Shown: positions 40,557 through 49,213 of the stretch, piece by piece
Position numbering within the stretch: position 1 is the first letter of the stretch
Layout: every line of letters starts with the position of its first letter
Translations under genes and position numbers: made by a program
The notes under the pieces: model-generated
The model's input: the letters and a program-made list of their open reading frames with translations, nothing else
Told to the model about the DNA's origin: nothing
Databases searched by the model: none
DNA from: Acidobacteriota bacterium
GTDB lineage: Bacteria; Acidobacteriota; Vicinamibacteria; Vicinamibacterales; UBA2999
NCBI GenBank assembly: GCA_020851565.1
Contig: JADZCN010000043.1
Coordinates: forward strand, 62,001-126,000
Direction of reading: 5' to 3'
Length of the DNA stretch: 64,000 nt

Positions 40557-43016
40557 CTATCGCTCGACCGTTGTCTCGACGCCTTCTGCCCTGCTCATCT
40601 GGAAGGCCGCGCTCCTGACCACGCCAAGGATAAACGAAGAGATGCGATCCCCGTTATTCCCCGCGTCGGCCACGATGGCCCGCACCGTGGGCATGTCGAA
40701 GTGCTCGACGCGGCGGCCCAGCGCATAGGTCATCAGGCTCTCGGTGAAGCTCAGCTTGACGAGGTCCGCGTGCTTCAGCAGCGCCTGCCGGAGCCCGACC
40801 GGACCGTCCATCTTCGTGCCGTCGTACAGATCGCCCACCGAGTCGATGGCGACGCCGTTGTCCTTGATGCGCCAGGCACCGGTGGCGTCGAAGTTCTCGA
40901 GGGCGAGGCCCAGCGGGTCGATGACGCGGTGGCACGAGTTGCACGCGGGGTTCTTCCGGTGCTCCTCCATGCGCTCGCGCGTCGAGAGCATCTTGCCGCC
41001 CACGGTGGACTTCACCGAGTCGTCCAGGGCCGGCACGTTGGGCGGCGGCGGGGGCGGCGGCGAGGCCAGCAGCACCTCCATCACCCATTTGCCGCGCAGC
41101 ACCGGCGAGGTGCGGTCGGCGATCGAGGTGAGGAGCAGGACGCTTCCCTGCCCCAGGATGCCGCGGCGGTTCGGGTCGGCCAGCGAGACCCTGCGGAACT
41201 CCTCGCCGAGGACATTCGGGATGCCGTAGTGCTTCGCCAGCCGCTCGTTGACGAACGTGTAGTCCGCCGTCAGCAGGTCCGTGATGGGCCGGTCGGCGCG
41301 CACCAGGCTGTCGAAGAAGAGCTCGGTCTCGCGCACCATCGCCTCGGTCAACGTGGTGTCCCAGTACGAGTAGAAGTGGTGGTCGGGACGCACCAGCTTC
41401 GCGTCCTGCAGGCGCAGCCACTGGCTGGCGAAGCGGTTGGACAGCGCCCCGGATCGCTTGTCGGCCAGCATCCGGCGCACCTGCCGGTCGAAGACCGCGG
41501 GGTTGCGCAGCTGCCCGGAAGAGGCGACCTTCGTGAGCTCCGCGTCGGGCAGCGCGCCCCAGAGGAAGAACGAGAGGCGTGATGCCAGGTCCAGGTCGGC
41601 CACGCGGTAGGTCTGGCCCGCGCGCACGGTCGCCGGGACCTGCTCCATCCGGAACAGGAACCGCGGGCTGGCGAGGATGGCCTGCACGGCCAACCGTACG
41701 CCGCCCTCGAAGTCGCTCTTCTCACGACCCTGCTCGTAGAAGCGCATCAGGGCGCGCAGGTCCTCCGCGCCGACGGGGCTGCGGTAGGCCTGCGTCGCCA
41801 GGCGCCGCACGATCTGCTCGGCGCACGGGCGCTCCTCCGCGGCCGCGGTCGGGCGGCACGTGAAGATCATCCGCCGGCTCAGCGTATCGGACACGCCGGT
41901 CACCGTCATGGGTCCGGTGACGGCGAAGTCGCGGATGTGCGGCAGCGCGGTCGTCCCGAAGACCTCGCCGATGTTGGTGTCGGCCAGGGTGTGCTCGACC
42001 GGCATCATCAGGTCGTCCACCGGGCCGTCGAAGCGCGCGATGAACGCGGCCGAGACGCGCTGCGGGCCCGCCTTCACGTGGATGGGCTTCGAGAAGATGT
42101 TCAGCCCGTTCGGATCCTGCTCGTTCATCCGCGGGTTGATGTCGATGAGCGCGACGCGCTCGCCGTTGACGGAGAGGTCGATCTGCTCGCCCGCGTACGG
42201 GCCGCCGAACAGGTCTCCGGTCGGGCCCGAGTGCAGCAGGATCTTGAAGACGTACTCCCCGTCCGCCGGGAACACGTGGGTCACCGACAGCCCGCCGCGC
42301 GTGCCGAGCGGCGCGCCCTCGACGTGCCGCATCTGCGACGCGGTGCGCGGGACCTTCCAGGTCGTGGTGCTGGGCGAGGCGTTGCGATCACCCACGGCCA
42401 GGCGGCTGATCTGGCTCGCCGCGCGCAGGTAGCCCTCCATGAGCGTCGTCGAGATGACCTGCGAGTCGGCCACGTTGTCGAAGCCGTCGCTGATGGTGTC
42501 GGCGGGCAGGAAGGCGGTGATGTCCACCTCGATGCCCAGCAGGTCGCGGACGGCGCGCTGGTACTCCGCGCGGTTCAATCGCTGCGACGGCCTCGAGCCC
42601 GGGTTCGGGCTGGCGGCCGCCGCGCGGTCGATGGTGGTTTCGAAGGCAGCCGCCAGCGCCTGGATAGCGGAGGGCTCCGGCCGCTTCGCGTTGGCCGGCG
42701 GCATCATGCCCGCGCGGAGCTTCCGGATCATCTTCTCGACGACCGGCGCATCCTCGAGGAGATTGGCCGCGTCGAAGGACGCCAGCGAGAGGCCGCCGGC
42801 CTTGCCCCGATCGCTGTGGCAGGTGGCGCAGTACTGCTTCACCATCTGCGTCTGTTCGGCGGGGGTCAGCGCCGGGGCGGACGACGGCGCATGCGCCGCC
42901 ACGGGCCGGGGTGCTGCGGCGGGAGCCCCGCCCGGCCGCACCTGCGCCTCCGGGGCCAGCCCCAGCCACGCCACCATCCCGACAATGCCCGCCGTGCCGA
43001 TCGCTCGTCGATTCAT
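40557..43016 (-). CDS. DUF1592-type multidomain protein with two c-type haem motifs, copy A
   Basis: An 819-residue exported protein. After an N-terminal signal comes a cytochrome-like segment KQYCATCHSDRGKAGGL (CxxCH near residue 60), then DUF1587 (LNRAEYQRAVRDLLGIEVDI), a PA14-like middle region and DUF1595 (VRRLATQAYRSPVGAEDLRA). DUF1592 follows (ASRLSFFLWGALPDAEL, LLTADYTFVNERLAKHYGI), then DUF1588 (LTSIADRTSPVLRGKWVMEV, then NPACNSCHRVIDPLG, a second CxxCH) and DUF1585 at the C-terminus (SFTESLMTYALGRRVEHFDM). Two haem motifs suggest an extracytoplasmic redox protein. Its partner DUF1552 gene follows directly. Function is unproven. Confidence 0.92.
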   Translation of the reverse strand: MNRRAIGTAGIVGMVAWLGLAPEAQVRPGGAPAAAPRPVAAHAPSSAPALTPAEQTQMVKQYCATCHSDRGKAGGLSLASFDAANLLEDAPVVEKMIRKLRAGMMPPANAKRPEPSAIQALAAAFETTIDRAAAASPNPGSRPSQRLNRAEYQRAVRDLLGIEVDITAFLPADTISDGFDNVADSQVISTTLMEGYLRAASQISRLAVGDRNASPSTTTWKVPRTASQMRHVEGAPLGTRGGLSVTHVFPADGEYVFKILLHSGPTGDLFGGPYAGEQIDLSVNGERVALIDINPRMNEQDPNGLNIFSKPIHVKAGPQRVSAAFIARFDGPVDDLMMPVEHTLADTNIGEVFGTTALPHIRDFAVTGPMTVTGVSDTLSRRMIFTCRPTAAAEERPCAEQIVRRLATQAYRSPVGAEDLRALMRFYEQGREKSDFEGGVRLAVQAILASPRFLFRMEQVPATVRAGQTYRVADLDLASRLSFFLWGALPDAELTKVASSGQLRNPAVFDRQVRRMLADKRSGALSNRFASQWLRLQDAKLVRPDHHFYSYWDTTLTEAMVRETELFFDSLVRADRPITDLLTADYTFVNERLAKHYGIPNVLGEEFRRVSLADPNRRGILGQGSVLLLTSIADRTSPVLRGKWVMEVLLASPPPPPPPNVPALDDSVKSTVGGKMLSTRERMEEHRKNPACNSCHRVIDPLGLALENFDATGAWRIKDNGVAIDSVGDLYDGTKMDGPVGLRQALLKHADLVKLSFTESLMTYALGRRVEHFDMPTVRAIVADAGNNGDRISSFILGVVRSAAFQMSRAEGVETTVER

Positions 43017-43032
43017 CGCACCTCGCCGGAAA

Positions 43033-43133
43033 GAAACCACGAAGACACGAAGGACACGAAGACGGCCACGAAGAAGACCCTCCCTACGGAGCCCTTCGTG
43101 CGTGCCTTCGCGCGCTTCGTGTGCTTCGTGTTC
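43033..43133. repeat. CACGAAG/CTTCGTG inverted repeat
   Basis: The left arm (43036-43076) has repeats of CACGAAGA-type words and the right arm (43093-43133) the reverse complement type (CTTCGTGCGTGCCTTCG, CTTCGTGTGCTTCGTG). The arms could form an imperfect hairpin between the downstream edge of ankyrin copy B and the start of DUF1592 copy A. It marks the junction between the two modules and may be a terminator or attenuator. Confidence 0.75.
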
Positions 43134-43150
43134 CCGTGACCAGGTTCACA

Positions 43151-44827
43151 TCAACAGGACACGCACTTGTGGTTGTTCTTCGCGCCCAGGCTCTCGAGCA
43201 GCTTCAGGGCCTCCGGGAACGGCTGCGTGCGCTGCACGGGGCCGTTGGCCATGTCCGCCGTCGTCTGCCCCTCGCGGTTCACGCGCTTCACGTCGGCGCC
43301 CTTCGAGACCAGGTACTTGATCATCTCCACGTCGCCGCGCGCCGCCGCGTTGTGCAGCGCGGTATTGCCCTCGTGGTCGGCGGCGTTGACGTCGGCGCCG
43401 GTTTCCTCCACCAGGTACTTCACCGCGGCCAGCAGGCCGCTGGGGGCGTAGCGGTGCGAGTTGGCGGCGAAGCCCTCGGCGTAGCCGACGCCGGCTGCCG
43501 CCTGGAGCGGGGTGACCGCGGGGCCGCCCACCGGCACCGGCGGGATGCCCGACACGTCCTGGATGTTGAAGCGGTCCCCGTCGCCCGTCCGCGGGCGCCC
43601 GGCCGGCTTGATGGTGGGAATCGTCGGGTCTGCGCCGTGGGCCACGAGCAGCTTCATGGCCTCGACATCGCCGCCGTAGGCGGCGCGCCAGAACGGCGTG
43701 GCGCCAATCTCGTCCACGCCGGCGAGATCGAAGTTGTAGCCCGAGTACCACACCTTCCGCTTGAGGCGGTGGTTCGGGTTGGCGCCCTTCTCGAGCAGGA
43801 CCTTCATGAAGTCGAGATAGGTGATCTGCTGCTGCAGGTACGCGCGCGGCTGCGGGTAGAGCGCCTTGGGCGCCCACTGCACGTTGAGCGTGGCGTAGAG
43901 CGGGGCGACGCCGTTGTCGCTCGCCATGTTCGGATCGGCGCCCTTGTCCAGGAGGTACCTGCCGATGTCGAAGTACCCGTTGATCACGGCCACGATGAGC
44001 GGCGTGGACTTGTCACCCGGGTTCACCTGGTTGACGTCCGCGCCGGCTTCGACGAGCGCCTTCACCACCTCGGCGTGCCCCTGGCGCACGGCGAAGTGCA
44101 GGGGCGAGAAGCCGCCGGACGTGCCCACGAGCTCGTTGTAGCGGAACTGCCGCGTGAGGCCAGGCACGTCCGGCGGGCGTGGCCCGCTCCCCTGGGGCTG
44201 CTGCGCGGCCCGCCGGCGGAAGAACTCCTCCTCGGGGCTGCTCAGCTTCGTGAGATCCACCACCTTCGAGGTGGCCTTGATATCGGCGCCGCGCGCGATG
44301 AGCAGCTTCACGACGTCCACGCGGTTGTAGGCCGCCGCGAACATCAGCGGCGTCTGCTCCATTGCGGTTTCGCGCGCGTTGACGTCCGAGCCCCCCTCGA
44401 TGAGCATCGTCACCGTCCGCGGATCGCCGGACTGCGCCGCGAACATGAGCGGCGTGGTGCCGGTGGTGGACGTGGCCTTGACGTCCGAGCCTCCCGAGAC
44501 GAGCGCCGCCACGACGGCCGAGTGGCCCGCCTGCGCGGCCATCATCAGCGGCGTGTAGGCGCCGAGCCGGGTGGCGGCCTTCACGTTGGCGCCCGCATAG
44601 AGCAGCATCTGCACCAGCTCGGCATCGCCCGCCCGCGCGGCCCAGTGCAGGGCGGTCATCCCGTCGCCCTCGGCCGCGTTCACGTCCACGCCCTGCTTGA
44701 GGAGCGCGCGGACCGCGTCCTTGTCGCCATGGCGCGCGGCCTCGAGCACGGTGGTCGCCTGGGCGGTCACCATTGCCGCCCCCAGGGCCACCGCCAGGCC
44801 GACCGCCCACATCATCCGACGTGCCAT
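43151..44827 (-). CDS. Secreted ankyrin-repeat protein, copy B
   Basis: A 558-residue paralogue of the protein at 37263. A signal peptide (MMWAVGLAVALGAAMVTAQ) is followed by ankyrin repeats (DGMTALHWAARAGDAELVQM, TGTTPLMFAAQSGDPRTVTM), an internal insertion with VVDLTKLSSPEEEFFRRRAA, and later repeats (GNTALHNAAARGDVEMIKYL). It ends NNHKCVSC. Aligned by eye, most motifs and spacings match copy A, including the insertion and the tail, so they are duplicates. It is probably translated from the same message as the upstream DUF1552 gene. The binding partner is unknown. Confidence 0.88.
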   Translation of the reverse strand: MARRMMWAVGLAVALGAAMVTAQATTVLEAARHGDKDAVRALLKQGVDVNAAEGDGMTALHWAARAGDAELVQMLLYAGANVKAATRLGAYTPLMMAAQAGHSAVVAALVSGGSDVKATSTTGTTPLMFAAQSGDPRTVTMLIEGGSDVNARETAMEQTPLMFAAAYNRVDVVKLLIARGADIKATSKVVDLTKLSSPEEEFFRRRAAQQPQGSGPRPPDVPGLTRQFRYNELVGTSGGFSPLHFAVRQGHAEVVKALVEAGADVNQVNPGDKSTPLIVAVINGYFDIGRYLLDKGADPNMASDNGVAPLYATLNVQWAPKALYPQPRAYLQQQITYLDFMKVLLEKGANPNHRLKRKVWYSGYNFDLAGVDEIGATPFWRAAYGGDVEAMKLLVAHGADPTIPTIKPAGRPRTGDGDRFNIQDVSGIPPVPVGGPAVTPLQAAAGVGYAEGFAANSHRYAPSGLLAAVKYLVEETGADVNAADHEGNTALHNAAARGDVEMIKYLVSKGADVKRVNREGQTTADMANGPVQRTQPFPEALKLLESLGAKNNHKCVSC

Positions 44828-44844
44828 CAGCGTCTCCCTCTCAC

Positions 44845-44968
44845 GGCATCACCGCATCACGGCATCAATGCCCCAATGCCCCAATGCCCCAATGCCCCAA
44901 TCACGAATGCCGCAATGCCCAATCGCCAATCGCCCGATGAATCGTCAATCGCCAATCATCAATCGGCA
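44845..44968. repeat. GATTG/CAATC repeat tract (copy 3), overlapping a stop codon
   Basis: The gap after DUF1552 copy B contains CAATGCCCCAATGCCCCAAT-type words and, next to the stop, CAATCGCCAATCATCAATCG. On the minus strand it begins CCATTGCCGATTGATGATTG, and the TGA stop of the DUF1552 gene lies inside this sequence, so its last residues (SSIAD) derive from the repeat. Confidence 0.75.
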
Positions 44969-46380
44969 ATGGACGATGCCGTCGTCGTCTCGGCACCGAC
45001 GGCATTGAGGTCCATCTCGCCCGTCGAGTCGCCAAAGCTCTTGACGTCGTCGAGCCCGAGGATGTGGAGCATCGACAGCATCGGGTTGGCCATCGGCGTG
45101 CCGTCCGCCGCCTTGATATGCAGGTTGCCCTTGAGCGCCCCGCCGGCGTGGCCGGCCAGGAACAGCGGGCAGCGCTTGTGGTTGTGGACGTTCGAGTTGC
45201 CCATGGGCGACCCGTAGATGACCATCGTGTTGTCGAGCAGCGTCCCGTCGCCGTCCGGCGTGTTCTTCAGCTTCTCGAGGAAGTACGGGAGCAGGCTGAT
45301 GTGGTACCGGTTGATCTTCTCGAAGTCGAGGATGCGATCCTCGCGATCCTGGTGGTGCGACGCCGGGTGGAAGCCCGTCTTGACGCCGCTCCCCGGGTAG
45401 ACACGGCTCGAGCCGTCGCGGCCCATCTTGAACGAGAAGACGCGCGTGATGTCCGAGGCGAAGGCCACGGCCTGCAGGTCGAACATCAGCTTGACGTGCT
45501 CGTCGAACGCGTCGGGCACGCCCATCGGCGCCATGGGCAGCTCGCGCGGCTCGCCGCTCGCGTTGGCGGCTTCGACGCGCTGGATGCGGCGCTCGATCTC
45601 GCGCACGTCGTCCAGGTAGTCGGCCAGCCGGGCACGGTCCACCGGCCCGAGGCTCTGCTTGAGCTGCGCCACCTCCTGGGTGACCCAGTCGAGGATGCTC
45701 TTGTCGGCCTTCCGGCGCGCGGCGCGCTGCTCGGGCGTGGCGCCGACGCCGAAGAGCATGTCGAACGCGGCGCGCGGGTCGCGCACCATCGGCAGCGGCT
45801 CGGTGGCCGATGCCCAGCTCACCGTGTCGGTGTAGACACAGGCATAGCCGTAGGCACAGCCTCCGGCCTGGTCCACGTTCTCGATGCAGAGCTGCATCGA
45901 CGGAATCGGCGTGTCCTGCCCGTACTTCTGCGCGTAGAGCTGATCCAGCGACGTGGCGACGTAGACGTCCGAACCCTGCGTCTGCTTCGGGTGCGCCTGG
46001 GTGAGGAACACCGCGCTCGAGCGGAAGTGGTCACCGCCAATCTCGGGCGGCGTGAACGCCTCGGCATTGCGCACGTCGGTGTTGCTGATGATGGTCAGGT
46101 GCTCGCGCCAGGGCTCGAGCGGCGCGAGGCTGCTCGGGCTCAGGTCGAACGCCGACCCGGTCTTCTCCGGCGACCAGAGATGCTTCTGGGCGCCAATCGC
46201 CGTCGCGCCCGCCGAGCCGTGCACCATCTCGATGGCCGCCAGCCGCACTTTCCCGTTGGAGCGCGACCGCGCGAACGCCGTCCCGGCCGGCACCATCGCC
46301 TCCAGGAAGGGCAGCGCCACGGTGACCCCCATGCCCTTCAGGGCGGCCCGTCGGGAGATGTGCTTCTGCGTGATGAACAT
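44959..46380 (-). CDS. DUF1552 family Tat-exported protein, copy B
   Basis: A 473-residue paralogue of the 39065 protein. The N-terminus MFITQKHISRRAALKGMGVT carries the twin-arginine pattern, followed by VRLAAIEMVHGSAGATAIGA, the same SNTDVRNAEAF, GGDHFRSSAVFLTQ, then HPASHHQDREDRILDFEKIN and NTMVIYGSPMGNSNVHNHKR. All the diagnostic DUF1552 segments match copy A. The C-terminal residues are repeat-derived (see the tract at 44845). It follows the DUF1592-type gene of its own module, separated by a tandem-repeat spacer. Confidence 0.92.
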   Translation of the reverse strand: MFITQKHISRRAALKGMGVTVALPFLEAMVPAGTAFARSRSNGKVRLAAIEMVHGSAGATAIGAQKHLWSPEKTGSAFDLSPSSLAPLEPWREHLTIISNTDVRNAEAFTPPEIGGDHFRSSAVFLTQAHPKQTQGSDVYVATSLDQLYAQKYGQDTPIPSMQLCIENVDQAGGCAYGYACVYTDTVSWASATEPLPMVRDPRAAFDMLFGVGATPEQRAARRKADKSILDWVTQEVAQLKQSLGPVDRARLADYLDDVREIERRIQRVEAANASGEPRELPMAPMGVPDAFDEHVKLMFDLQAVAFASDITRVFSFKMGRDGSSRVYPGSGVKTGFHPASHHQDREDRILDFEKINRYHISLLPYFLEKLKNTPDGDGTLLDNTMVIYGSPMGNSNVHNHKRCPLFLAGHAGGALKGNLHIKAADGTPMANPMLSMLHILGLDDVKSFGDSTGEMDLNAVGAETTTASSIAD

Positions 46381-46400
46381 GTCGGCTCCTCTGATACGTC

Positions 46401-46571
46401 AGGTCTTGAGGTCTTGGGGTCTTGAGGTCTTGGGGTCTTGAGGTCTTGAGGTCTTGAGGTCTTGAGGTCTTGGGGTCTTGAGGTCTTGAGGTCTTGGGGT
46501 CTTGGGGTCTTGGGGTCCGAACCCGAGAACCCGAGAACCTCCGAACCCGAGAACCTCCGAACCCCAGAACC
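46401..46571. repeat. 9-base GGTCTTGAG/GGTCTTGGG array plus GAACCCGA-type repeats
   Basis: From ~46401 to 46518 about thirteen copies of GGTCTTGAG or GGTCTTGGG follow each other exactly. Then 46519-46571 is a different repeat of CCGAACCCGAGAAC-type words, the same type as at 19420-19490. The tract separates the DUF1592 stop (46576) and the DUF1552 start. The GGTCTTGAG unit recurs in reverse complement near 61735-61790. Confidence 0.85.
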
Positions 46572-46575
46572 TGAT

Positions 46576-49089
46576 CTACCGCTCTTCCGTCGTCTCCGCC
46601 GCTTCCAGGCGGCCCATCTGGAACGCGGGGCTCTTCACCAGCCCCAGCACGAAGGCGGACATCCGGTAGTCGCCCTTTTCGGCGTCCCGGACGATGGCGC
46701 GGACCGTCGGCAGGTCGAAGTGCTCGACACGACGGCCCAGGCCGTAGGTCATGAGGCTCTCGGTGAAGCTCAGGAGGAACACGTCCTTGTGCTTCAGGAT
46801 GGCCTCGCGCAGGCCCTTCGGCCCCTGCATCTTCGTGCCGTCGTAGAGGTCGCCATTCGAATCGATCGTCGAGTCGCCATCGCGAATGCGCCAGGCCCCG
46901 GTGACGTCGAAGTTCTCGAGCGCCAGGCCCAGCGGGTCGATGACGCGGTGGCACGAGTTGCACGCCGGGTTCTTCCGGTGCTCCTCCATGCGCTCGCGCA
47001 CCGAGAGCACCCTGGCGCCCTGTGCCGCTGATACCGAGTCGTCCAGCGACGGCACGTTGGGCGGCGGCGCCGGCGGCGGCGAGCCGAGCAGCACCTCCAT
47101 GATCCACTTGCCGCGCTGCACCGGCGAGGTGCGGTCCGCCACCGAAGTGAGCGCGAGGATGCTGCCATGGCCCAGCAGGCCCCGCCGGTTCGGATCCGTC
47201 AGGGTCACCCGGCGGAACTCCGGCCCGACGATGTTCGGGACGCCGTAGTGCTTGGCCACCCGTTCGTTGACGAAGGTATAGTCGGCCGTCAGCAGCTCGA
47301 GCACGGACCGGTCGTCGCGGACGATGGCGTCGAAGAAGAGCTCCGTCTCGCGCTTGAGCGCGTCGGCCAGCGTGCGGTCGTACTGCGGGTACTGCAGGTA
47401 GTCGGGGATGAGCCGCACCAGGTCCTGGAGCCGCAGCCACTGCGAGGCAAAGCGCGTGGCCAGCGCCTCGGACCGCGGGTCCCGGAGCATCCGCGCCACC
47501 TGCTTCTCGATGACCCCGGGCTGTCGCAGCATGCCGCGGCCAGCCAGCTTCAGCAGTTCCTCGTCCGGGCCCGAGCCCCAGAGGAAGAACGACAGGCGCG
47601 AGGCCAGGTCGTACTCGGTGATGCGGTAGTTCTGGCCCGGGCGGACCGTCGCAGGCACTTCCTCCAGCCGGAACAGGAACTTCGGGCTGGCCAGCAGGGC
47701 CTGCAGCGCCATGCGGACGCCCTCTTCGAAGTCGCCCTCCGTGCGCCCCTGCTCGTAGAACATCATCAGCTTGCGCACGTCCTCGGCCGAGGCCGGGGCG
47801 CGGTAGGCGAGCGACGCCAGGCGCCTGACGATGCTGGCGGCGCACGCCGCCTCCTCGGACGTCGCGGTCGGGCGGCACGTGAAGATGCGGCGCCGGCTCG
47901 GCGAGTCGGACACGCCCGTCACCTTGATCGGCCCCGTGATGGCGAACTCGCGCAGGTGCGGGAGGGCCGTGATGCCGAAGCCGCTGCCGATCTGGCTGTC
48001 AGCCATCGTGTGCTCGATGGGGGCGATGAGGTCGTCCACCGGCGCGTCGAAGCGCGCGATGAACGCGGCGGCCACGCGCTGCGGTCCCGCCTTCACGTAA
48101 ATCCGCGGCGTGACGAGGTTCATCCCGTTCGGGTCGGCCTCGCTCATCGACGTGGGGATGTCGAGCAGCGCCACCCGCGCGCCATTGATGGACACCTCGA
48201 TCTTCTCGCCCGGGAAGCTGCTGCCGAAGAGCTGCCCCGTCGGGATGGAATGCAGCATCATCCGGAACGTGTACTCGCCGTCGGCGGGGAAGATGTGCGT
48301 GACCGCGACGCCGCCGCGCGTACCGAAGGGCGCGCCTTCCACCTGCCGCATCTGGTTCGCCGTGCGCGGCACCTTGAAGGTGGCCTCGGTGGGCGCCGCG
48401 TTCGCGTCGCCGACCGCCAGCGTGCTGATGGCACTGGCCGCCCGCAGGTAGCCCTCGAGCACCGTCGGCGAGAACCCCTGCGCGTCGGCGACGTTGTCGA
48501 ACCCGTCGCTGATGGTGTCAGGCGGGAGGAAGGCCTCGACGTCCACGTCCAGGTTCAGCAGGTCGCGGATGGCGTAGGTGTACTCCACGCGGTTCAGGCG
48601 CTGGAACGGCCGACGCCCCGGGTTGGGGCTGAGGGCCGCGGCCCGATCGATGCGCATCTCGAGCGCCGTCGCCAGGTCGGACAGTACGGTCCCCTCGGGG
48701 CGACGGGCGCCCGCGGGCGGCATCATGCCGGCGCGCAGCTTGCGAATGACCTTCTCGGCGACGTCAGGGTGCTCGGTGACGGCCCCGGCGTCGAATGCCG
48801 CCAGCGTGAGGCCGCCGGCCTTGGCCCGATCGTTATGGCAGGTGGCGCAGTACTGCTTGACGAGGGCATTCTGCTCGGTGACGGGGAAGCCGGAGGTGGC
48901 GTGCGCCGTCATCATCGCCGGCGCCGTGGCGGTAGGCCTGGCGGCGCGGGGCGCCGCTGCCGTGGCGGCCGGCGGCGCCTGCGCGGCGGCCGCGCTGGCC
49001 CCCTGGCGAGGGCCGTCGGCCGCCAGCAACGTGAGGCCGGCGGACACGACACCCATCACGGCGACCGTGTATCTGGACATTGGGCGCAT
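46576..49089 (-). CDS. DUF1592-type multidomain protein with two c-type haem motifs, copy B
   Basis: An 837-residue exported protein with the same domain order as copy A at 40557: signal, haem motif VKQYCATCHNDRAKAGGL, DUF1587 (LNRVEYTYAIRDLLNLDVDV), DUF1595 (VRRLASLAYRAPASAEDVRK), DUF1592 (ASRLSFFLWGSGPDEEL), DUF1588 with NPACNSCHRVIDPLG, and DUF1585 (SFTESLMTYGLGRRVEHFDL). It is the first gene of the seven-gene minus-strand run, with a TATACT box 13 bases upstream of ATG 49089. ATG 49080 is an alternative start. Redox or cofactor-binding activity is inferred from the CxxCH motifs only. Confidence 0.92.
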   Translation of the reverse strand: MRPMSRYTVAVMGVVSAGLTLLAADGPRQGASAAAAQAPPAATAAAPRAARPTATAPAMMTAHATSGFPVTEQNALVKQYCATCHNDRAKAGGLTLAAFDAGAVTEHPDVAEKVIRKLRAGMMPPAGARRPEGTVLSDLATALEMRIDRAAALSPNPGRRPFQRLNRVEYTYAIRDLLNLDVDVEAFLPPDTISDGFDNVADAQGFSPTVLEGYLRAASAISTLAVGDANAAPTEATFKVPRTANQMRQVEGAPFGTRGGVAVTHIFPADGEYTFRMMLHSIPTGQLFGSSFPGEKIEVSINGARVALLDIPTSMSEADPNGMNLVTPRIYVKAGPQRVAAAFIARFDAPVDDLIAPIEHTMADSQIGSGFGITALPHLREFAITGPIKVTGVSDSPSRRRIFTCRPTATSEEAACAASIVRRLASLAYRAPASAEDVRKLMMFYEQGRTEGDFEEGVRMALQALLASPKFLFRLEEVPATVRPGQNYRITEYDLASRLSFFLWGSGPDEELLKLAGRGMLRQPGVIEKQVARMLRDPRSEALATRFASQWLRLQDLVRLIPDYLQYPQYDRTLADALKRETELFFDAIVRDDRSVLELLTADYTFVNERVAKHYGVPNIVGPEFRRVTLTDPNRRGLLGHGSILALTSVADRTSPVQRGKWIMEVLLGSPPPAPPPNVPSLDDSVSAAQGARVLSVRERMEEHRKNPACNSCHRVIDPLGLALENFDVTGAWRIRDGDSTIDSNGDLYDGTKMQGPKGLREAILKHKDVFLLSFTESLMTYGLGRRVEHFDLPTVRAIVRDAEKGDYRMSAFVLGLVKSPAFQMGRLEAAETTEER

Positions 49090-49102
49090 AATTTCTCGGG
49101 CG

Positions 49103-49108
49103 AGTATA
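49103..49108 (-). promoter_or_regulatory. -10 box (TATACT) at the head of the duplicated cluster
   Basis: TATACT on the minus strand (49108-49103) stands 13 bases before ATG 49089, so the transcript probably starts within about seven bases of the start codon. No matching -35 of good quality is seen. Confidence 0.45.
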
Positions 49109-49213
49109 CGGCCATGCGGAAAGCGGATTGTCAGGAGTTGTCATCCCGCTGGCGGTTAACTCACCTGTCCTCAATGCTTTGACGTCCGCCGACCGCACCG
49201 AGGGACCCGTGCC

